Shown: positions 49,532-62,034, numbered from the stretch's first letter. The stretch is DNA of 64,000 nt from Chrysomallon squamiferum (GCA_012295275.1 CM022677.1:13482154-13546153), one strand, 5' to 3'. Notes: generated from the sequence alone by a model not told the origin. Program-made: numbers and translations.

Positions 49532-51006
49532 TTATTCTTCTGGATTTGTGGAACATGGTCGCTTGAATACTTGCTCTTTTTCTAGAATCCAGTAAGTTGA
49601 TACCCATTTAGAGCCAATAAGAACGGAACAAGCTCCGTGAATTGTCATTTTGTTAGGTGGACCATTCCGATATAAATTATAGCTGCACCTGCTTTAGGTT
49701 GTATTCTTACACCAAGATAAGGAAACACTGTTGCACCTCCTTCTACATCACTCAAATAGGTTAACCACGTGGCAATTCTGTTTTCACCGGAAGAATATGC
49801 TATGTTGAAATAGTCAGTATGAGCCGTGAACTGTCCGCCTATTCCATAGTTTGCCACCTGAAGTGGTTCTGAAGCTTTCATTGAAAGACCTGTGATTGCT
49901 TCAATTCGTTTCTGACTTCTCGCGTCTACTTCTATGAAACCTCTTCCTAGACATGTATGTTTGTTAATTCTTTTCTCAGATTTGATATTTTTTCCACAGT
50001 GATTGATTTCAGATGGTTGTAAAAGTGGCAAAGAAACTGTTTTAATGTCTTCAATTGCAGCATCACTGATAAAATCATGATAGAGAACAATTTTCGGTGA
50101 GAAATGCAGAATCTCTTCTTTAGCAGGCTTAAGAATTAGAAGCGGATTTTTGTTGTTGTAATGGTAGCGACATTTCAGACGATGTGTCTGTCGTACTTTT
50201 ATAAATTCTTTACCACGACAGAGAGCATCGAAAGTTGTTTTTTCTTTAACTATGACATTTTCTTTTCTCTTTTCTGTCCTTGAATACTTTTTCCTTCCGT
50301 TCGGAGCACGTTCTAGTTCAGGAGCTAACATTAACTGTTCATTTGTCAGATTTAAAACTTGCTCTATCTGTCCCGCTAATTCTCTACCGTGTATTTCATA
50401 GCCATGACTTTTTTCTGTTCTTACTTTCTCAAGACTTGTCTCCATCCAGATATGAACATAGTTGTATTTTTTCATTTTGTAAGCAAGGCGACCTAATTGA
50501 TAACAGTCTTCTGCTGATAATCTCTGTATATATCGTTCATATATAAAACCATCTGCTAATCTTGTCGCATTTAATTTGTACGTGTCTTGAAGTCGAAACA
50601 CAGCTGCAGCGACCCCTTCTAAATCTTCATAACTTGGAAGATGTTCACGAATTTCTTGTAGTTCGGTTAATTCTGTCTGGGACGTAATGCTTTCGTGAAG
50701 AATAGGCTGCACATCTCGTTCCTAATCCAAAGTGAAACGTTTAATATATAAAAATGCACCAATCGGGTTGGCTATGTAACGATTTGGGTCTTTTAGTGCG
50801 ATCGAACAGTGATGTTTAATTTGATCAGAAATTGTTTTCAACTTTTCCAATTTAGTTTCTTGTTCATGAAAGTGACTGAAATTTCTTAATGCTATTGCCA
50901 AGTCTCTTCCTGCTAGTACAGAGCTGTACAGATGTGATACGGACGTAAACAGTTCTGAATTCACAGCTGACAAAAGCAAAACTAAAATAGTGTACTGCTG
51001 ATACAT
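49532..51006 (-). pseudogene. P4HA: Intronless prolyl 4-hydroxylase alpha-subunit copy with two lesions
   Basis: Prolyl 4-hydroxylase alpha subunits hydroxylate collagen prolines in the ER with Fe(II) and 2-oxoglutarate. Starting at 51006 there is a hydrophobic signal peptide (MYQQYTILVLLLSAVNS), then the N-terminal domain. At 50722-50724 an in-frame TAG stands where the family has Trp (TLD-stop-ERDVQ, compare TDW-SEL). The same frame continues through the peptide-substrate domain (LSAEDCYQLGRLAYK), LCRG, and the catalytic part LQVANYGIGGQFTAHTDYF, with His at 49819-49821 and Asp at 49813-49815. Near 49671-49684 about 10 nt are missing (the VFW of the VFWYNL block) and the frame shifts. In the new frame come YNLYRNG, the distal His (49637-49639) and the Lys ten codons later (49607-49609), ending NPEE-TAA. 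All metal and 2-oxoglutarate residues survive but not in one frame. The absence of introns suggests a retrocopy or an intronless paralogue recently inactivated. Confidence 0.85.
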
Positions 51007-51708
51007 ATTTGAAAGTATCCTACTACTGATATGAATACCTAAATATCTGGTATAAAAGTAGAGTTATGATGAATATAATTCTAAATATATATCAGTTTAA
51101 AATACGCAGGTTATTAAAATGGGGGGAGGGATAAAATGACACGTTTCATTATTTTATCTTTCATTTCTATTTCATTTTATTCGTTTATTTTATTTATGTT
51201 ATTATATTTATTTTTCTTATTTGTTGTACATTTGTTTTTATCTCCGAGTTTATGTGTTTGTGTTTGTGTGTACGTGTATGTATGTGTGTGTATGTGTGTT
51301 TGTATGAAACACTTTTTTTATTTGTTTCTATTATCCTTTGATTATATGTAACTATCTATTTTTCTATTTGTCTGTCTGTCTTTCTAGCTATATGATGGAA
51401 ATTACATTAATAATTTGATTATGTCAGAATAAAGTAAGATACAGAGGAAAAAACACTCCTCAAGAAGAAATGTCAGAATATTATGAATTGCTCTGTTGTA
51501 AAGAGCTATGGTGATTTAAGTTTGTCTGTATTATTACTATTACTTTATTTGCGATGGCCCTAATACTCAAACAAGAGAACGTAATAATTTTAGAACCAGA
51601 GTAAACTCCAACGTTTACAGAACTATCTTCTTAAAAATGAGTCAGTTCGCTCGAAAAGTATCGCGAATTCTTCTTCTTCTATTCTTCTTCTTCTTCTTCT
51701 TCTTCTTC

Positions 51709-51746
<38 letters not shown>

Positions 51747-52600
51747 TGTTGTTGTTGTTGTTGTTGTTATTGTTATATCTTTTCCTCGCTTGCATAAATA
51801 AATAAACAAAAAGAAGAAGTTATTAATAAATTACATTATTTGCTTTCTAAAATTTACTTTTATTATTATTATTTATTATTTCTTCATGATGAGTGTATGC
51901 GCTATATAGGAACGATATTTATGTTAGTATAATATGTGCATCAGATATGTTTTAATGATGGCTGCTGCATTATGGACTAAAGACCTAATTACTGAATGTA
52001 TGGTTGAGGAATGCAGGAACACTGTGTGGATGGATGGGTGTTTGTAAGCATGTGTGGAGAGACTGGTGGATGGAGGAGTAGAGAGATTTCTGATAAATTA
52101 ATGCATGAAAGGATAGATTGAAACATGAAAATATCGGCTAGACAGAAATGTGATTGATGTAGGATGAAACATATAAATATCTGGATATATATTTAACAGC
52201 AAGAGAGACAGAGAGAGACATACAGAGACAGAGCTAGAGTATGGCTGCTATAAATCTATAGAAACAAGTCAGTATTCCTGTCTCCCTCTCACTATTTTAA
52301 TTTTTGCTCGTTAATAGTAATTACTCTTTAAAACAAAATAACAAATATTTACCTTTTGTAAGGTGTAAATAGTCAACAGAAAATATTTACAAAAAAAAAT
52401 AGAAAAAAAAGAAAGAAAAGGAAAGTAATAACAACGTAAAAATTAACACATTTGAATTTAGGTATGATTAAAGTGTTTTACAATAGTTTCATTTTGCTTT
52501 TATTCAGCATGAATATATGTATGATAATTTTTGTTTCATTATCGCAACATTAAATCAATTTTAAAACATCTGGCTGATACTTTGATGCAGCAGCATATGA
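51007..52600. other. Gene-free AT-rich DNA with triplet repeats
   Basis: Upstream of the prolyl hydroxylase copy. Contains a compound (TTC)n(TTA)n(TTG)n repeat at 51665-51770 and short TG/TATG stretches at 51256-51302. No coding signal seen. Confidence 0.65.
51665..51770. repeat. Compound triplet repeat TTC-TTA-TTG
   Basis: Three successive triplet repeats (TTC, then TTA, then TTG) that differ at the third base, suggesting stepwise mutation and spread within one array. Confidence 0.95.
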
Positions 52601-53760
52601 TTTCCTTGCCATACCGGTTTCTATAAATTTCCATATCTATTTTTTCTGTTTTTCTGTCTTTCAATCTCTGTATTCATCCAGCACTCTAATTGTTTTTCTG
52701 ACTGTCTGTCTGCCTGTTCGTCTATTCATCTATTCTTCTCTTTCTGTAAATATGTAAATTTGTCAACACAGCGGGTCTGTTCATCAGTCTCTCCGTTAAA
52801 CTTACAGATATTAAAACCTTCTGTCTGTTTGTCCAGATATCTGTCCATATATAATCAATCTAGCTATCTATGTGTTTCTTTCTGTCTATCTCTCTTTCTC
52901 CCTCTGAAACTCTCTTTAAACTGTTCAGTATTTGAACATATTTCTCACTCTAATCTGTGTCTCTAACTGTCCGAATTTGTTATTCTGTCCATTAATCTTT
53001 CTCTCGCTATCTGCGTGTTTGTCTGCCTGTTCACTCTGTCTTTCTGTATGTTAGTCTAACCAGTCAGCCTTATTTTAACCATGTACAATCTACATGTAAC
53101 CATGTTTTTCACTATCTATCTGTCCACCAATCTGTCTATCTATCAACCTGTCTCTTTATCATTCATCATCAATTCATCTGTATAGTCAGTATCTCTCTAT
53201 CACTTGTTTCTCTCTCTGCCTTTATCACTTCTCTATCTCTCTACTGATAAATGTATCATTTGTCTGTCTCTCTACACATACCTATATCCCAAATCACTCT
53301 CTGCCTAAATGTCAATTACCTGTCTGTTTCTCTCCACCTATCTCCGTCACTTTCCCCTTTCGCTATATCTCTATCACTTGTCTATACCACTCTCTACATA
53401 TCTTCACTTTTTTCTGTCTCTCCACCTATATCTCTGCCACTTGTCTACATCACTCTCTACACCTATATCTCTATCCCATGACTTTCTCTATCTATCTCTT
53501 TAGTTATATCTTGATTATGTGTTTCTGTCTCTCTATGTCTGTCCCATGACTCAGCCTTCCTACCTATTATCTTCTCTATCATTTGGCTCTACCTCTCTCT
53601 ACTACCTAGATCACATCTGTCCCTCTACCTTTCTATCTGTCTCTCTTCCTGTATCTCTTATAGTGTCTCTTGTCTAACTACATCTGTCTATCCCATGTAT
53701 CAGCCTTTCTATATTTGTCTGTCTCTACTTATTTCTCGATAACTTGTCTCTACTAAATTT
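52600..53760. repeat. Pyrimidine-rich TCTG/TCTA low-complexity tract
   Basis: Over 1 kb dominated by imperfect tctgtctatctctct-type words on the plus strand. Open frames are serine/leucine/tyrosine-rich artefacts. Confidence 0.9.
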
Positions 53761-53805
53761 AAGATATTTTTCAATACCAAAACTATTGATTTCACCACCA
53801 AATAT

Positions 53806-54039
53806 GGGGGCCAAATTTACCCCATCCATAGGGGCCAGTATTGCCCCAAGTGGTGGAGTAAAATAAAACGCATATTTCTTGCCTAATTATCACATATTAA
53901 TCAAGTTTCTTCTGCTGAACTTAATAACTGATTATCTGTTTACCTGTTATAACTTATCACTAACCTTATGTTTTGAAATCTCATAATGGAGTATAGCGGC
54001 TGCAAGTCATAATATACCTCGGGGGCCAGAATCACCCCA
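53806..54039. repeat. Three GGGGCCA-N-CCCCA hairpin motifs
   Basis: Motifs at 53806-53824, 53831-53848 and 54021-54039 share the pattern GGGG(G)CCA-N6-CCCCA and form small G/C stems in otherwise AT-rich DNA. Function unknown. Confidence 0.6.
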
Positions 54040-55050
54040 ACTTATTCTACTAGTTTTTAATAAAATAATTTTAGTGAGTTTAGTAAATTCAGTAAATGAT
54101 TTATATTCAGGCGACTTGAATTCTCTTTTTCTTTTTTAATTTTTTTAAATTTTACTCAACACTCAGTCTTTTTTGTATTTGTACCAACGTGCGTGTTAAA
54201 TAGAGTTGTTTCTCTTAGACCACGAACTTATGAAATAGATTACTCCTCGCATATACGCGGTGACGGTAAATTAGATTTGTTGCTTTTAGATGAAAATAAC
54301 CAATTCTGTATAGTGTTTTGTAGCAGACAGAACCAGCTTCGTAACATTCCCTGCATTTTCTTTGTCTTTTAACAAACTAGTTTCCTGTATTTTTTGTTTA
54401 TTTAACATGATATTATTTTTTTAATGAATTATTGTAAAATTGCTATTTCATTTATTGTTTTTCATTTAATTTTATTTATTTATTTTATTTATTTATTTCA
54501 TTTATTTTAATTGAAAAAGTAGTTAGGAAAGGCGCCGGTTTATTCTTTATCTGTGTAAATCATAAAAAGTTCAGAAAGTAGACGTAAAATAATTGAATTT
54601 TGAAGTTTAAAAACTTCCGAGAACTCACGGAAACTTCCGATCAAAATCCAATATGGCTGTATCGGACGCCGATCAGTGTTTACAAACTTTTAAAGCTGTT
54701 GTCCTTTATAATGCAATAATTCTACATGAATCATTAAAAGTAATTTGGAGAAGTATGTCATATAACCAATGCCTCTTATACATAGATGGCTAATACTGTA
54801 GAGTAATTGCTGAAAAGGTGCTAACATTTCTTTAATTATTCTTTTGTTCTCTTTTTTTTTTTTTTTTTTGTAACGTTGACGTAATATACCATCTCGTAGC
54901 AATTTCGTACTTTTTTTTTTTCACATATTATTACGACATCGCCAGCCAAAAAAAAAAAAAATAATAATAAAAAAATTTAAACAAAAAAGTAAATTAAAGA
55001 AAATAAATTAAATAATTGAAATAAAATAAAATAAAATGACGCTGGTTGGA
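54040..55050. other. AT-rich DNA without a recognised gene
   Basis: Contains TTTA-type repeats at 54470-54510 and A/T homopolymers at 54850-55040. A roughly 70-codon open frame at 54690-54902 has no protein-like signature. Confidence 0.6.
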
Positions 55051-56340
55051 GAGATGGATTTATCTATATAGATATACACACATACATACATACATATATA
55101 TATATACACACACCTGTATAGGAATAATAATGTATTTTTATGTTTAGAAGATGATTAGTATGTATATGTATATAAAAGGATAAGTAACTGTGTGTTTGTT
55201 TGTGTGTATGTGTGTGTAAAAAAGGTGGATAGATGGTAGATGATAACAGACAGGTAAAGTGATAGACAGAAGAAAGGTAGACAGATTATAGAAAGATAGA
55301 TAGATGTAAGGAGCCATGAGTTTATACTGCACAACTGTAAGAACGACTGACTCTGTTGCTTATGTATATGGCATAAATAGATAGATAAATAAATATATTT
55401 ATAGATAGATAAATAGATAGCAAAAATGTATTTAAATATTTAAAAAGGATGTAAATAGAGAGAGTGTATATGTACGTGTGTGTGTGTGTGTTTGTTCAAT
55501 ATATACTTGTGCTATGTATAACTGAGAAGGTGAGATAGACTGATACAGGGATAGTCAGACATCGTTTCAGAGATAGATTGACATGTTAGGTAGACAATAA
55601 TTATATATATATATATATATATATATACAGCTAACAGATAAATTGATGTGTATGTGTGTGTATAAATATAAATGTGTTAGTGAGAATGGGTATATAAATG
55701 CGTGTCAAAGATAGTGTGCTTTTTTGTGGATTTTTGACAGAGTCAGATGATCGATAGAGAGATAATAGATTAAATACATGAGTGGGTAGATTTATGTGTA
55801 TATATATATATGTGTGTTAGAGAGGGTAGATATACATGGATGGGTGGACACACACACAAACACATACCCAGTATAAACTATATATATATATATAAACATC
55901 ATAAATAGATACACAGATACATAGGTTCATAATCATGAGTATGTGTATTTATGTTAGAGGATTGGTATATAACTCAGTGTGTGAATAACTTTATGTTTAT
56001 GTGTGTATTGGATTATGAATAGATAGTGAGATATGTAGGTGTTATTTCATGTGTTTCTGTGTTACAGAGAGAACAGGTTTTGACCTGTGTATGAAACAGA
56101 GAAGTATGCCATGCGTGTATGATTTTTCAGAGAATGAGACATAATTATATAAATCATTTGATTTCTTCATTAAAGTCTGTTTCTAATAACTATGTTAGAA
56201 ATAGTCAGAGAAATTGATGATGAAATAAAACAAAATATATTCATAGGGAGATAGATAGATAGAAACATGGAATAAAGTAAGGATGGATGATGTATTAGAT
56301 GGACGGATGGATGCAAAGAAGAATTGGGAAAGTAATAAAT
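55050..56340. repeat. GATA/TGTA-rich low-complexity tract
   Basis: Imperfect gatagata, tatgtgtgt and (AT)n words (for example 55601-55626) fill about 1.3 kb. It is roughly the complementary type of the TCTG/TCTA tract at 52600-53760. Confidence 0.85.
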
Positions 56341-57089
56341 GGAAAATAGGAGGGAGTTATGGACATAAAGGTTTTCAATTATTTAAGCAATTACTTTTCA
56401 GACATTGTCACATTCTTAACCAATACGGTCCTCATTGTAGGTCCATGGATTGAGTGATATATCGATCGAAGTTGGCTTAATCTATAAACTGTATGATGAC
56501 AAATATATGGAGTTAGGAGGGAGGCATGACTGGAGGTACCAATAAATCGTTAATGAGAGACTAGTGATTTCTGGTATTGTTTTTGAAGAGAACATTAATC
56601 TGAAAATCTAGTCTCTGTCTGTCTACACAGAAAGCATAGTCGTCATCTGTTGATACGAAGTAAATATGATAAGATACAAAGATGTCTGTAACAGTTTGTG
56701 TTAATCACAGAACCTGTAATACTTAATTATCAATTAATATCTGGTAAAATGAAATAATCCATCTAATTAGAGTAATCTGGGGAGTGACAGAGAGAGTAAG
56801 AAAGCCAGAGGGAAATATTTATATGTCATAACTTATTCTTAAGTACATACACTTCTGTCTATACTCTGTTGGCCTGTCTGTCTATCTGTATATAGAAAGG
56901 GCTTTCAAAGCAATAGCACTGTATTCAAAATTAGAAAAAGTAGCAATACCCTATGTAGGTAAATCTATTTATTATAATCTAACAATCTGTCTATCTCTGT
57001 AACCAATTAAATGTTATTATATTAATGTACTAATTAGCCATTCCCTTTGGAAATGTTGCCACCCCTACACCACGGTGAGGTTCAGTACA

Positions 57090-57560
57090 CGTAGGGGATG
57101 TTAGTAATGGTTAGTACTTGTTAAATTTAGTATTTGGTTAATGGTTAGTATTTTGTTAATAGTTACTATTTGTTAAATGTTAATATTTGCTTAATGGTTA
57201 GTATTTGTTAAAAATTAGTATTTGGTTAATGGTTAGTATTTTGTTAATAGTTAGTATTTGTTAAATATTAGTATTTGGTTAATGGTTAGTATTTGGTTAA
57301 TGGTTAGTATTTTGATAATGGTTAGTATTTGTTAAATGTTAGTATTTGGTTAATTGTTAATATGTTCTTAATGGTTAGTATTGTTAAACATTAGTATTTG
57401 GTTAATGGTTAGTATTTTGTTAATAGTTACTATTTGTTAAATGTTAGTATTTGCTTAATGGTTAGTATTTGTTAAACATTAGTATTTGGTTAATGGTTAC
57501 TATTTTGTTAATGGTTAGTATTTGTTAAATTTTAGTATTTGGTTAATGGTTAGAATTTGT
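57090..57560. repeat. TTAGTATTTG minisatellite
   Basis: About 460 bp of units of 15-18 bp alternating between ggttaatggttagtatttg, ttgttaatagttagtattt and gttaaatgttagtatttgg, giving a higher-order pattern of about 50-60 bp. More diverged members occur at 57660-57710 and 57830-57900. Confidence 0.93.
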
Positions 57561-57900
57561 TTTAATTGTAAAATAATATGTGCGTATGTGAATGTGTGTG
57601 TGCGTGTTGATGTGTGTGTGTGTTTGTGTTTATACACGTATTCAGATAAGTATGTGGTAATTATTAGTAATTGTAACTAATTGGTTAAGGTTAGTATTTG
57701 TTACATGTTAATATGTTTCTGTGTGTGAGTGTATATGTGTTTGTATATATGTTAGTGTAGTTCTGTGTGTGTTCTGTCTGTATGGATATTCGTATGTGTC
57801 TGTATGGATGTATGTGTGTGTCTCTATATAACGTTTACTACCTGGTTAATGGTTAGTATTCATGTTAATTGTTAGTATTTTGGTCGCATGTTAGTACTTA

Positions 57901-58206
57901 TTAATTAAAAAACAATACAAACCTGAGCCCACCTGTCAAGGGTTGTGGAGCTGCAAGGAGCATAACCAGCTTCACGTCAACATCATCAACACAATCTCCT
58001 ATAGCACTGATATGCTGGGGCAAAAGGGACAGAAAGTTATTATCACTGCAGATATTACCAACTTCAAATAAATATTTTACAAATAAATGTCTGTATCTAT
58101 TACTGTTACTATCATCATCATAAAATAAAAAAATGACAGAAGGATGCCAGCTGAAGTTAAAGCAATACACGTAGAGTAACGTTGTAAGGTTTCTAATATT
58201 ACGCAT
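57901..58206 (-). other. Open frame downstream of RING gene, uncertain
   Basis: An open frame of 101 codons overlapping the end of the RING gene. A possible acceptor (ctgtcccttttgccccag) precedes a part reading HISAIGDCVDDVDVKLVML, which has plausible coding composition; the upstream part does not. It may be a lone exon or chance. Confidence 0.2.
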
Positions 58207-59107
58207 ATCCTAGTAAACGACCTATCAGAAGACAAAATTCAATTAGAACAAATAAGATTTTCCACAACAGAGAACTAAATGTACGACTAAAATACGTAAA
58301 TATACGACCGATATACGCAAATATACGTCTGATGAATCCAGCTGCAGAATGTCGTCTGACTCTTCTGACTCTTTTGACTCTGAGAGGTGGCAATGTGTAC
58401 ATCTCGCAGTTTCCATCTCTTAAGTTGTACACGATGGCGGTGAATCTTGCAGAGCAAACTGGACAATTTCTTCTGCTTCTAGACCACCTCTCCAAACAGC
58501 TGAAACAAAATTCATGTAAACACGAGTCTGCATGACACTTATCTAAAAACAATTCTGAACACAAAGAACAAGTAGGTGACTTATCTGATTCAGGCTGTTG
58601 GGTTGATTCAGCAGTGCTGGGTGATGGTGATGTTGACATCCCTGGTCTTTCTCCACATGCTGCTTTTACAGGGTCACGTTCGGAAATCTTTCGCCCTTTT
58701 GGAGGCTTCTCCGGGCGCCCATCATCCTGTGCTTTCCGTTTCCGTGATGTTGATGTCCCTGGTCCTCTACGTGATGTTTCTCCAGGGTCACGTTCGGAAA
58801 TCTTTCGCACTTTCGGAGGCTTCTTCGTGCACCCGTCATCATGTGCTTTCCGTTTCCTAGATGTTGATGTCCCTGGTCCTCTACGTGATGTTTCTCCAGG
58901 GTTACGTTCGGAAATCTTTCGCCCATTTTGAGGCTTCTTCGGGCACCCATCATCCTGTGCTTTCCGTTTTCTAGATGTTGATGTCCCTGGTCCTCTACGT
59001 GATGTTTCTCCAGGGTCACGTTCGGAAATCTTTCGCCCTTTTGGAGGCTTTTCAGGGCACTCATCATCCTGTGTTTTCCGTTTCTCGGACGCTCTTACTT
59101 TTCCCAT
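58199..59107 (-). CDS. Topors-like RING finger protein with 38-residue N-terminal repeats
   Basis: A single open exon of 302 codons. Residues 1-160 are four tandem units of 38 residues (114 bp), each with a basic RKRKAQDDG start, a GRKISERDPGETSRRGPGTS body and likely nuclear-localisation character; the first and last units are divergent. Residues 180-218 form a C3HC4 RING finger (C180, C183, C196, H198, C201, C204, C215, C218). The pattern C-L-H-x-F-C-F-x-C-L-x-x-W-S resembles the E3 ligase Topors, as does the following AIVYNLRDGN. After a basic RVKRVRRVRR cluster, residues about 258-302 are hydrophobic and aromatic (SSLLWKILFVLIEFCLLIG), possibly a membrane anchor or helical hairpin. The start is the first Met of the open frame. 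A ubiquitin or SUMO E3 function is inferred from the RING only. The near-identical 114 bp repeats point to recent expansion or conversion. Confidence 0.75.
   Translation of the reverse strand: MGKVRASEKRKTQDDECPEKPPKGRKISERDPGETSRRGPGTSTSRKRKAQDDGCPKKPQNGRKISERNPGETSRRGPGTSTSRKRKAHDDGCTKKPPKVRKISERDPGETSRRGPGTSTSRKRKAQDDGRPEKPPKGRKISERDPVKAACGERPGMSTSPSPSTAESTQQPESDKSPTCSLCSELFLDKCHADSCLHEFCFSCLERWSRSRRNCPVCSARFTAIVYNLRDGNCEMYTLPPLRVKRVRRVRRHSAAGFIRRIFAYIGRIFTYFSRTFSSLLWKILFVLIEFCLLIGRLLGYA
58666..59100 (-). repeat. 114 bp tandem repeat within the RING gene
   Basis: Four units with the landmark ggtcacgttcggaaatctttcgc (plus strand, at about 58672, 58786, 58900 and 59014), i.e. 114 bp apart. 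The length is a multiple of three so copy-number change keeps the frame. Confidence 0.92.
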
Positions 59108-60948
59108 TTCGTATTGATAACTGCAATAACATTGTAGGAGAAAACAAAATTATATATAATCCAAAAGTATCTATTAATTTTATTTCTGTTGTTAGAACTA
59201 TTTCTATTTTTATTTTATTTTTTTATGGCAGTACATTTTTCTTTACTTATAGGTTTTATCTGTTTGTTTTACTAATGTTAATCTTTGCACAAGGATTTTA
59301 CAACCAGGGCTAATGTTCACATAATGAACATATAGCTTGGAACTTTGCATGAATTTATTACATAATGTCAGTTTCACATCTAAAATGATAGGTGTACAGG
59401 GTTTAAATTGTTTGTGGATGTGATTTTAAAAATGCATTCAAAATAAATTAAAATCTATTATCAAACACACACACACACACATATTTAAGGTTTTTATGTG
59501 ATGTGATTTCATATCATGAAATTTATTATTTTATTTATATATTTTTAAGTTTTTGCGGTTTTATTGTGTCATAGCTTTTAAAACTTATATTTTTATTTCA
59601 GTTATTGTTATTATCAGTCTTACTTTTTCTTTATCTATATTATTGCTCTTGTTGCTTTTTGTTGTTGGATGAGTTGTTAGGTACTGAAAGGTGATTTTCA
59701 GTTTAGGAAATACAAGGTTGAGTAACTTTTTATCCTGATTTCAGAAACAAAATATTTAAAATTGTTAGTCAAATTGTTCCAAAGTTTTTGTTTTTTTAAT
59801 ATTGCCATTTTGAAGAAATCTTTTTATAGGCTTGTTTCATAATATGTCATACTGTGTGTTCCAAACTCTGCTAAGAATATTTACATATAAAGTTGGCAAA
59901 ATCATTCATTTGATATTAATATATATATATATATCTTTCAAAATTCATAATTTCATAAATATAATTATGTTTTTTTTTTTTGTTGTTGTTTTTTTTTTTT
60001 TTTTTTTTTTAATTAATAACCGGTTCACACTTGCAGATACATAATCAAAGATACTTCTGATATTGTGATTATTTTTGTAACATTCGTGAAATAAACATAA
60101 CGATAAAGATACAAGCATCAGTAGAAATAAGTTGAAACAGGTGGTCAGACCAAAAAATAGAGCGCTTTGGAATACCTACAGACAGACAGACTGACAGGGA
60201 CAGATAATTTAGATCGATATATAGACAGATTTGCAATTGATAACCCTGTGTTTGTTTGTAAGGGAATATTGGTACGTTGGTATTTAGAGTGGATAGGGAG
60301 ATAAATATATAATAAAAATAATAAGACAGGTAGGAAGGCAGATGTGACTGATCAGACAAATCTGATAAGCAGTGGTTATAGTCATGTTGAGAGCACGCGC
60401 GCTCACACACACACAAATACACACACAACACACACACACACACACACAGATTAGATTAAGAGGTCATACAATCAGATACATAGAGAAATGCAAAAATCTA
60501 TTTTAATAATCAGCTTATTTTGTAATTTGTCTTTTTTCCTCTCTTTCCTTACTTTATTTTATTGTGTTTGTTTGTCAGTTTATTTTGTTTCATTTAAACA
60601 CATATTTATTTTTTAAATAATATTATTATTATAGTTTTTCATTTTTTTTTTTTTATGTCATGATGGAATTTCCTAACTGCGGTTTAAAATAATGTCTTCA
60701 GAATTATTTGATTTCTTCTTCATCAGTAAAGAAAATCTTTACTAAAATGGTCTCGCCCAGTAAATATGTTTGTATTGTCCGGCAGTACTCGGCAAATTTC
60801 GCGAGTCTCCGTTATTTAGCGTACTTTTCAGTTAGTTTGTATATAAACTTCTGGAAATAAACTCACCACAGCTATTGACATATAACAGATGCTCAGATTA
60901 AAATAATGCTAACACTACTGCTGCTGCTACTACTACTACTACTACTAC

Positions 60949-60981
<33 letters not shown>

Positions 60982-61900
60982 GAATAAATGAATAAATAAT
61001 AAATATAAAATTAAAATAATAAGAAAGTTTTATACGATTTTATTCGAATTCAGTTCGGAATTGCTCTTCTTTTAGCACAATAATTATTTATAACGATAAT
61101 ATTTTATTAATACTAATTAAATATACAGTTAACTACTATTATTGATTATAAACAATTATAAAAATTAAATTGCTAACAATAAATTTATTTAAAAAAATAA
61201 ATAAAAAAAAAAAAAAGTGACCTACTGATATTGGCATTCAAATGTCAACTGACGTAAAACCGTTAAATGTTTTTATTTATACCCGAAATTAAATCCGCTG
61301 ACGTAGATCTAAATAGACTGCGCATGTGCATGGGAGATAGTATTACACTAGTAACTTTTATTTTTCAAAATACATAATTATAGTTTATTAATTTATTAAT
61401 TTAACTAACATTTCAAAAATAGTTATTTACATCCATCAGAATATATTTTTTGTTTAAACACATGGATAAACGTTTCTGTCTGTCTGTCTAGTTGTTTTTC
61501 TGCAAATGTAGATTCAAATACATTATCTGTTTTGGTTCATTAAGAAAAAGAGGAAAAGAGAAGAAAACAAAACAAAATATGACAACAAAATGAATACCAT
61601 GTAAATGAAAAATGAAAATAGTGTAAAAGAATAAAAAAAAGGTTTCACTATTCGTTGTAAAAATTAAAATAAAATTAAAATGAAAGAAAATATATTTATT
61701 TCACACACACACAAACATATGGTGGTAATTTTAAATCCATTTATAAGAAAAGCAATCCCGTAACATATTTTCAAACTGGGATGTATTACTTTACTGTAAA
61801 CAAAAAGAAAAATATGTTTAATAAACTTCCATTGTTTATGAAACTGAAAAGTATTGACATAAACATGATTAGAATCTTACACCATGACTCAAGTTCCTAA
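59108..61900. other. Simple-repeat-rich intergenic DNA
   Basis: Contains a T-rich tract at 59970-60010, CA repeats at 60400-60450 and a CTA then TAA repeat at 60920-60981. No gene recognised. Confidence 0.65.
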
Positions 61901-62034
61901 AAGTAGAATTTCTTCCTGTTTTGGAGATAAATAATAATATTATTAATAAGAGAACATTTATTGTTATACAACGTTATTCTTTTTTTTATCGTTCATCGTT
62001 CAAGAGTAAAACGGTCTGGTGCGAGTTGAAGACA

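Noticed and set aside
50280-50546. Plus-strand frame inside the prolyl hydroxylase copy
   Set aside because: It lies antisense to conserved coding sequence and has no family resemblance.
53251-53503. Serine/leucine-rich open frames in the TCTG/TCTA tract
   Set aside because: They are low-complexity repeat translations.
58332-59313. Overlapping open frames on both strands of the RING gene
   Set aside because: They are shadows of the 114 bp coding repeat and lack the RING domain.
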